From NCBI RefSeq assembly GCF_000227135.1, contig NC_018244.1, forward strand, positions 446,734 through 510,733: 64,000 nt of DNA. The letters run 5' to 3'. Position numbers and translations under genes: made by a program. This stretch comes from Leishmania donovani (taxonomy: Eukaryota > Euglenozoa > Kinetoplastea > Trypanosomatida > Trypanosomatidae). The notes beneath the pieces were generated by a model. The model worked only from the letters and a program-made list of their open reading frames with translations, did no database searches and was not told the DNA's origin. This document shows, piece after piece, positions 23,801 through 32,800 of the stretch. Numbering within the stretch: the stretch's first letter is position 1; each line of letters opens with the position of its first letter.

Positions 23801-26800
23801 GTGGTAGCAGCGAGGCCGTGCCGCCTGCGCACGCGTCGGTCGGTGGCGGCACTGGGGCACACCTCACGACCCCCATATGCCGACCCTTTCAGCTGCCCCA
23901 TCCGCAGCTGTTCCCGGCAGGACAGTCGTACGGCCCCTACCCCATCAGCAGCAGGGCCTCGCCGAATGTGAACCTTGGCCAGCAGCCAGCGGCTTCACCG
24001 TCAGGCAGTGCGGGGATGCTTTCACTCGGTTCTTTCACCGCCGCCTCAGTCGACTACCCCCGGGGCTTTCTGGGACTTTCCGCTTTGGCCTTCAGCCCTG
24101 TCGGTGGTGCTGGTGGAGGCGCACATGGAGCGGCTGGTGGGCCCGGCGGCATACCGCCACGATGGCGCTTCGCGTCGATCGCGGCGTCTGTCACTGCCGA
24201 CGATGTGGCGTCTCCAAACAGCTTTACGATGCCGCCGGCTGGTGGTGGTGTCGGTGGCGCTACCCTTTCTTTCACTGTGGCCCCCCATGATGCCGCAGCG
24301 GTGCAGCAGCAAGCATGTCGGCGACTGTCGCCCCTCGTCTCCCATCCGCCTCTGCATCACCACCTGTCGTGTGGGACAATGACGCCAGCCACGGCAACTA
24401 TGCGGAGCCGCGGCGGCTCAGGCAACGACTTGAGCGGGTACCAGCTCCAGCCGCCGCCGGTGCAGCACGCGCAGAAGCAGCCGCCTCCCGCGCTTCTCTC
24501 TCCCGAGGCGAGCGCCACCTCGGCTGCGACTTGGACAGCCGCAGCCGGCGCGGTGCGTTCGACGTCGACCACGGCGACAGGTACTCCGCCGCTGAGAGCA
24601 GAGACGCGCATCTTCACATCGGCCGTGCAGTCGCCATCTGCAGCTACGCAGATGGACCACGACGGCTCAACCTCTCCGGCTGCGGAAGCTGCTTCTGGTA
24701 GGCTTGGGAAGGAAGCAGCGACGTCGCCGTGTGTGGCGAGAGAGATGTCGGAAGCGTGTGCAGCTTTTGCATCGGCGCACGAGGCCGGCGAGGTGGCGCA
24801 CAATAACTCGCTCATTGCTTACTTCGAGCTTCATCGATCTATTTCCGGGCACGGCTGGCGCTCGTGGTGGGAGCAGTTCTGTCTTTACTTGTTGCAATGC
24901 AGTCCGGACTACTGCATTCAGGCCTGCGAGCCCTTTGCGCGGCAGCACCACATCGCCTTCTCGTACTCGGAGCTGCTGCCCTTGGCTCTCTTGTCAACGC
25001 TTCCGTCCTGCACCGTGGCCGAGCTCGTCGCGTGGCTTCGGGCGCTGCGCGACTTCTACGCCTTCCACACCGATCCTAGCGCTCCTGTGCCGCAGCAGGT
25101 CGCCTCCGGGGTGGCCCGCGTCGCACACGATATCCGCCTTTACCACCGCACATTCTTCCCACCAGAGGTGGTGTCGCGAGTCGTGGATGTGTGGCTGCCG
25201 GAAAGTGTCGTGGCGGAGCTCGCGAATCGCTCGCTCAACCCCCCGTTGCGCATCCTATACCTGGAGCAGGACCTGACCCGCTTCTTCTCCTGGGGATGTA
25301 CGGCACTGCTCATGGTATCTGCCGATGACGTGGCGAGCGCGTTGGAGCGGACGCTATTCGTGCAAGACCCGCGCTTTCAGCAGTGGCTGAGTGCGGCGGC
25401 GGCGACGGCATCAGAGATGCGGAGCAGAGGCAGGGCGGTAGCCCGTTCTCCAGGACGGCGGCGTCGCAGCTGCAAAGCTGTGATGAGGTTGGCGGCAGCG
25501 GTCGCTAAGTCGTCGTCGTCGATCATCGACACCCTAACTCCGTCAGCGCTGGAGCTGCTTGGCTTCCACCGCGCAGCCGCGCTCGAGTATGTGCGAATGT
25601 ACGAGGAACAGCAGCTGAGCGAGCGCCGTGACAGCCGCCGCGGTGCGGCAGCGGAAGAGGATGAGGCTGCACAGTTTAGTCCAGGGCCAACATCGAAGGA
25701 CACGGCGACTCGGCACCACTCAAGCGCCGCTGCTGCTCGGTTGATCGTCGGGGCGATGCGCTGCCACATCTGCCTGTGCGACTTCGAGGCGGTGCTGCGG
25801 CTCTGGGAGGCCGTTAAGGGCAGGGGCGCTGCCGACGCGACCACATCGATGGCAAGCTCTTCCCCGTCTGCAGACGCTTGCAGTGAGGCGTCCGACGGCG
25901 ACAGCGGCTCGGCCGTGGTGTGGGATGGCTGCAGGCGGGCTAGCTCGTGTGTGCTGAGTCCCGAGACAGCGCGGTATGTGGTGATGTCTGCCCAGGCTCT
26001 TTCTCGGTGGGACTACGTGCAGGAAGCCGCCCACTACGCCTTTGGTCGAGGAAGCGCTGGTGGGCTTTCCTGGACCGCCAGCGCGCCGCAAGAAGCGCAG
26101 GGACACACGCCCAAGTCGGGCGGGCCTGCTGCAAATTGTGCCGTGACACCACAGATGCAGCGGCTGCAGCAGCCACCAGGCAGCCCTCGCTGGGCGGAGG
26201 ATGTGGAAGAGGAAGGGCACGCCCAACAATTCCTGGACGAAGTGTTCTCGTCAGACTTGCCGTCCGTCATGGGTGTCACGGTCGATCACCGGGCGGCCGA
26301 TCACACCCGCGAGTCGCTCCTGCAGCGGCAGATGGAGGTGTTCGTTGGCGCGGCGCTCGTGGCGGCGCACGATTACGACGGCGCGAAGCGGGCCTTGACA
26401 GCCGTCCGCGACGGACTACGTGACTCCTACGCTGTGTTCCACAGCGATAACGATCGCGTGAAGCTTGAGTGGAGCAGCATCTTCCAACAGCTGTCCGACT
26501 TGGAGGAGGGCATGCATGCGCTTGAGCAGGTGCCCGCAGCCCAGGAGGGGGTGGCCGCCGTGCCGACAAGCACGGAGAGCGGTGGCACGTCCGCGGCGTG
26601 GTCAGGCGCGAGATTGCCAGCTCTGGATCGCGAGATCAACGGCAAGCTCTTTCCCGAGGTGACGGTGCGGCGTCTGCGCAACATCACGTGCCGGCCGGTT
26701 TCAGCCACCACCACGATCCTGCAGCTCTTCATGATCATTGCCGTCCGCAGCGCCATCGCCCCTGTCACCTGGCAGCTTGACAACGTCCTCGCCTTGGGGG

Positions 26801-29800
26801 AGAGGCTCGAGAAGGCGGGCCAGCCCATGCGCGCTGTGCAAGTGCTGCACCATTACGCCCATCTGCCTGTCGTCGCCACGTCTTTTACGGCCACGGCGAT
26901 GGAGTTCAAGCAGCAGCTGAATCTCGAGATGCTGCGCCGTCTGATTCGCAACTTGTCTAGCGAGGAGGACCTGCGCGAAGTGTACGCCTGTGTGCAGACA
27001 GCGCTGCGGAACGACCTGTGGCTGGCGCGCCGCGCCGCTACGCGGCGGATGAGTGCGGTATCGCCAACCTCCTCATTTTCGGCGTCACCGTCTGCCGCAG
27101 CTGCGTTGTCGTCGTGGCCGTTGCGGAACCAGCTTGCGATGGATGCTGCTGCCCCGCGTGGTTCCATGCTCACCGCACAGGAGCTCGGCCCGTCGCTGTC
27201 GCACTACCAGGTGGATCTACTGCTTCTCAATGTCGCATGCAGGCGTCGCCTGGCCCATGTGCTGCTGCATCGTGCGCCGCTTGCACACCGGCCCTCACCG
27301 GTTGCTGTCACTTCGGCCACGTCGGGCGCGTCTGCGCCGCTCGCGGACGCGACAGTGTCCAACTCGACACCGTCGTGGACTTCGGACGCGGTGCGGCACC
27401 CCACCAACATGTTCTCACTTCCCATGGACGTTGATAGGACGCTTCGCCGTGTCGCTACGGATGTCGTAGAGGACGAGAAGGCCACCCGCACAGATTCCCA
27501 TTCGCCGGCCAGCTCGTCCATCACGCACCAGCCCAGCGACTTTCCAGCTACGACTGCGGCTCCGTTGTCCGCCCGGAGCGGCGCTGGCTCAACAGCAGCC
27601 GCAACGAACTGCACCGGTGACGGTGCAAGCTGTCGTCATGACTCTGCAGAGAGCGGGCGCGTGGGCAGAAGTGACACTTCACCGGCGCGGGAGCGGCGCG
27701 CCAAGATGGACGAGGCGGCCGCTACCGCGATGGAGGAGCCCGTGGAGGCGAAGGAGGAAGGCATTCTCTCGCTCGAAAGCGTTACAGGGAAGACAGCGAT
27801 GTTTGCTGAGTACTACCTGCTCGAGCAAGCTGTCGCGGTCACCTGCTACGTGCCATCCGTATGGAGAGAGTTCGGGCTCGTCTTGTTTGATGTCTGTATG
27901 GCCATTCACGCGGAGTGGAGGTCGACAGGGGACGAGGAGACGAAGCAGAACTTCCTGGCACAGTCGGCCAAGGCGATTCACGGTCTGCAGCGTGCAGCGC
28001 AGCTCTGGCGCAGCCAGTCAGAGTCGGTCTTCAGCCGCGGTATCGGCCCCTTCCCTGCCACGATGCTGCGTCGCCACGGGCATGCACGAACGGCGTTGCC
28101 ATCGGCCCACCTGCTCTTAAAGGCGCTGCACTTGGCAGTCACGTGCGAGGTCATTGTGCAGGACGACGCGCGGGCTGCTGCAGCCAGCGCCACTGAAGCA
28201 ACAACAGCGGCGGCCGCCGCCGCAGCGGTGGTGGTGACTCCCAGCCTGTCGCCTGCTCCGTTCTCTGCATCTTCGCCGGCGCCGCGGCCGTCCTCTTTGG
28301 GAGCCGGCAGCGAGACTGCGAACGACGCGGAGGAGGCGGTGGCGGCAAGCGGCACCGGCGGTGGCGGTCGCACGTGTAGCGCGTTCACGACTCCACGGTC
28401 GTTGTCTGCGAGCCAGCGCACAGAGCAGCCTCGCGCGGGAGCGTGTGAAGCTGGGACGACAGAGGGGACGGAGACGGAGAACAGTAGGGACCCGACGACC
28501 ATCGAGAACAGTGCCGACACCACAGTGCAGCCTTCTCCACATTCGGCCTCGCAGCCGCAGCCGGCCGCTGCTGCCGCCGTTACCGAGCAACAGGGTGGCT
28601 TTGCCTGCCTCGACTTTTCTGCCGCCTCGTACCTGCAGTGGGCTGCCGTCGCTCCGTTCCTGCTTGCGGCCGCTACCCGTCACCACAGCCTGTACGCGGC
28701 ATTGCGGGACATGTGCGTGCAGTCGCGCGACATGCTGCGCCAGCTGGTGTTCCCCCTCATTGCAATGTTTGAGCATGGGTATGGGACGATGCTTGCGCAG
28801 CCGGCCGGCCACCCTCGCTATCACAGAGCTTCCACTGCTGAGGAGGCGCCTGCGGCGACAGCTTCGCGTCACCTCACCAGCACTTTTGTTGCTGCGGGGA
28901 GTGGAGGGCAGGAGGGTGGGCGGCGACAGCAGCAGCGGAAGGGACTCAAACCTTCCGCGCGCGTGTTTGAGGGCGAGGACGGCGACGAGCACGTCAGTGG
29001 CGTCAGCTGCTCCAACTCCACCGAGGCGCCGTCGCTGTTGGAGCACCCGGGGATGGCAGAGGGCGACACCAGCGATGCCGGTCTGATCGCGAAGCGCGCG
29101 GCACGGACGTCGGCCATAGAAGTGACAGGCAGGTGGCACAAAGGGGGGCGCAGAGCTCCCCGCGCGGCGCTGACGATGCCATTGCTGCCCACCCGCGCCG
29201 GCACCGCCGATGGTGAGGCGGCAACGCTCGGTGGCCCAACCGCGTCGTATACGGTGTCGGCGCCACACCGCCTCATGTCTCCGCTGGAGGAGTCGGAGCG
29301 GGAGGTTTACTCGTCGCTGCTAGCCGACATAGCAGCCGCCAGCCCTGGCCATCGGCGACTCATCCACGAGGCCATGCAGATGCGCACCTTTGTGCAGGGG
29401 CTGTGGGAGGTGCCGAAAGCGGCTTCGCAAAGGCGCAACTCGTTGAGAGCAGCGATGAGGCAGGACGGCATGGACGCATCGTTGGCGTCGTCGGGTGTCG
29501 TCGAGGGAGCACCGCCTCCAACACAGCGTCCACGCGAGGCGGCGTCTAGTGGAGCTGCGTCGCATGGGACCACCAGGGCCAAGGGCGCTGCCTCGGGCTT
29601 CGTCGCCATCGACGACGCCGGCGGCATGCACGGAGAGATGGAGCTGCTCTTGGACGGCTTCTGTCCCTTGCCGGCGCCACTGTGGCTGCTTCCCAGCGTG
29701 TTTGGGGTGGGGATGACGGCAGGGGACGCTGGCGGTAGCAGCGCTCACAACAACACCGGCGGTGATGAAGGTGCGAGGGCCGGAAAAGCCCACTCCGGCG

Positions 29801-32800
29801 GCGTCGGACCCGGGCCGGATGCAGCTACTCTTGGCCGTCCGCACGGCGGCCAATCAGCCGGGCCGACCTCACCTGCTTCCACTGCGCCTGCCACACGGAC
29901 GGCTGGATACTGCGGTGCGCGAGTGGACGATGGAGGCGGCGGCGTGGCAGGGCTGCCTCGGCCGTCTGCGGCCAGCCTGCCGGCTTCCGCAACAGCTGCA
30001 CACGACCAGCGGGCCGCGCATAGCACCACAACGTCCGCTGTCAGCTTCGCACCCGCGACGGTGCCCACGATAATGCATGTGCGAAGGTACGCCGTCCTGA
30101 AACCGGCCCCGCACCACCAGTGCGAGGAGGTCATCTTTGTAATGCTGTCGGACGGCTTGGTGTGTCGCTTCCGCCACGCGGCCCCGGCGGCGACTACCAA
30201 GAGCGGAGAGGCCCTCGGCGCGTGTGAGCCACCACACGGCGCAACGGACTGTGCTAGCGTGCAGCTGGGCCAGTCGAGGAAAAGCGGTGCTGCCTCGGTT
30301 GGCGCTGGTGCGAAGGGTGCCCCAACCGCCAGCGGAAACTCCGGGGCAGACCGATACCTGCTTCCCTGCGCCTTGATGGAGCAGATCGCCTCCCTGCTCC
30401 TCAGTCACCTTCCCTTGACACATCTGCAGCGACCGTTTGTGCTGCCTCTTGCGGTGCAGGATTACATGACGATGCTGCCAGAGCACAGAACGTCGCCGCT
30501 CATCCTCGGCGCAGCAACAGCTGCGTCAGTGCGGTCGGACGATCCACAGGGATGGCGACATGACATGGCGCTGCTCACCGGTCCGTCAAGTGGCAGCTCC
30601 GCTGCTGCGCTCCGCACCGCAACACAGCTGCTGGCCTGGTCGTCTGACGCGACTCGCACGCCGCCGTCGCTGTATCACCTCATGGACGACTACACGGTGC
30701 ACCTCCGCGTCCGAGAGATGGCTTTGGCGGCGCAGGAGGCGGTGGAGGCCTACCCCGCACTCGACCTCGACGCAATGCAGATTGCCGCAGAGACGGGCCG
30801 GCGCCCTGGCGTATCGGCGGACAACGCCTACCCCTTCAACTGGGCCTACGGCTATCCGGCGAGCGCCCCGCCAACGGACGAGGCGGCGGCCGCACTGACA
30901 AGCTCACACAGGTACCGCGACCTCGTACAGCGGCGCCGCATGAACGAGGGGCGCTTTGACCAGCTTGTCGCCGCAGCCTACGATGACGGCTGCGTTGGGC
31001 CACTCATCACGTTCCTTCAAGGCATGCTCGCCGCCCGACCGCCGCCGCCGCCTTCGCCGTCGCCGCCAGCGCCAGCAACGCAAACTGGAGCGGCAGCACT
31101 CACCAACACGGCAAGCACCACGGCGACGACGACATCGCCTTTTTCTGCCTCCTCTTCCGCGCCAGCGCCGCAGCCTTTCCGCTCGCCAGAGGAGACGTTC
31201 TCGATGCAGCAGCGCCTCTACGCGTACGCGGCCGTGCTGCCGCGCACAGAGGCGCACTTGCGCAATGTCCTGGCAGCTGTTTCAGCCGTTGCCGCAGGCG
31301 GCGAGGACAACTTGACGAAGGAATCATCGACGCCCTCGTCTTCATCGTCGCCGCTGTCGCCTGCCGTGTCGCCGGTCCTCAACACGAAGAAGCGGCATTA
31401 CGGTCACCGACAGGCCTTCACTGCCACACAAGCCACTCCCCTCTCGGCGCGTGAGCTGCAGGCTTGCCGGCTCGCTCTTTTCCGCTTGGAGAGCGCTCGC
31501 TGCAGGTTTGCCTTGAACGACGCATTCAGCGCCGACAGCAGCAATGCGAGTCACTGGCTCGAGGCGCGCCGCACGTATGCGAAGGAGCTGTCCGAGTGGA
31601 GCGTCATGGAGTACCTCCTTGACGTACACACGCGCGAGTGTGGCACGGTGCTCGTGAACACATACGATGGCCATGTCGCGGTGCATGCCCTGGGGCGGTA
31701 CTGCCTTCAGTCGCCGCCACGGCAGAGTCGCGGCGCGTGCGCGAAAGAAGCAGCGATGTGCGCAGCTGACATCGCCCCCCTTATCGTGAGCCCGTTCCCG
31801 ACGCATGATGCAACGCTGTTCCGCTTGACCCCGGTGCTGGTGGCTGGCCTCCCCTTGCAGAGCGCCCACGCCGCCTTCCAGTACCACGCCAGTTCCGTAC
31901 TCTACGAGATATTTCAGTACGTGCGCGATTTGACCGGCATTGCCACCTACGGAGTCGACTGCGTGACGGCGTTCGCGCACGCTGCGGCGGCACCTCATGC
32001 AGCCCCTTCGCCCTCGTTGCACACCTCCTCGACAGACACGCCGCTGTCGACGTGCAGATCGTCGGATTTCTCTGTAAACGCGAGCGGCGACTTGAGTGCT
32101 GCTTTGCCGAGTCGTCGTGCAGCACTGCGACCAGAGGGCAACCGTGCATCCACATCGGGATCGGTGAACGCCGGTGCCGCCCTGGAAGACGCCCCAGAGC
32201 CGAGCACTGCAGCGGCGCCACGACGTGCCGGAACAAAGGTCGCTGTTGCATCGACAAAGAGGCAGCGCGAGGCCCCCCCGCCGCTCGAGTATCTGGTCAG
32301 CGTCCCCGCGACCGTGGCCTCCACCGCGCCCTCTTCCGCTTTCGGTGCTCCCCCTGCGCGTGGCGTGGCGCCGCGCCATCCGAACTCGCCGCTCGACGAT
32401 GCCGCCGATGCTTCAACGCGGCCTCTGCCGCCGCGCTGCTTTGACTCTAGCTCCTTCCGATTGAAGCTATCATACGATGCGCTGTTCGCCCTGCACGAAG
32501 AGGCTGAGCGCCGCGGGCGGGCAACCATGCTGCGCTTGCTACGCAGCCAGCGGGAGGCTACGGAAGCGCAGTGGCTGCACGTGACGCCGACAAGTCCGTC
32601 CCGGGACGGAGACGACGGCAACGCCGTGGAGACAAAGCCGTCAGCCGCGAGCCACGGTGCGACGGGGGCAAAGGTGGGCAGGGCTCTGCCGTCGCCGCTG
32701 TCGAATGCGGCCGACGACGACGACGACAGCGCCCCGCGCCCGACGTCTGCGTTTGACTTGGCTGCTGCTATGATCACGGCGGCCACGGATGAGGAGAACC

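Noticed and set aside
28117..29268. 383-codon minus-strand frame, and many others within the TOR-like gene
   Set aside because: Arg-rich, low-information antisense frames expected from high GC; the plus frame has recognisable domains.
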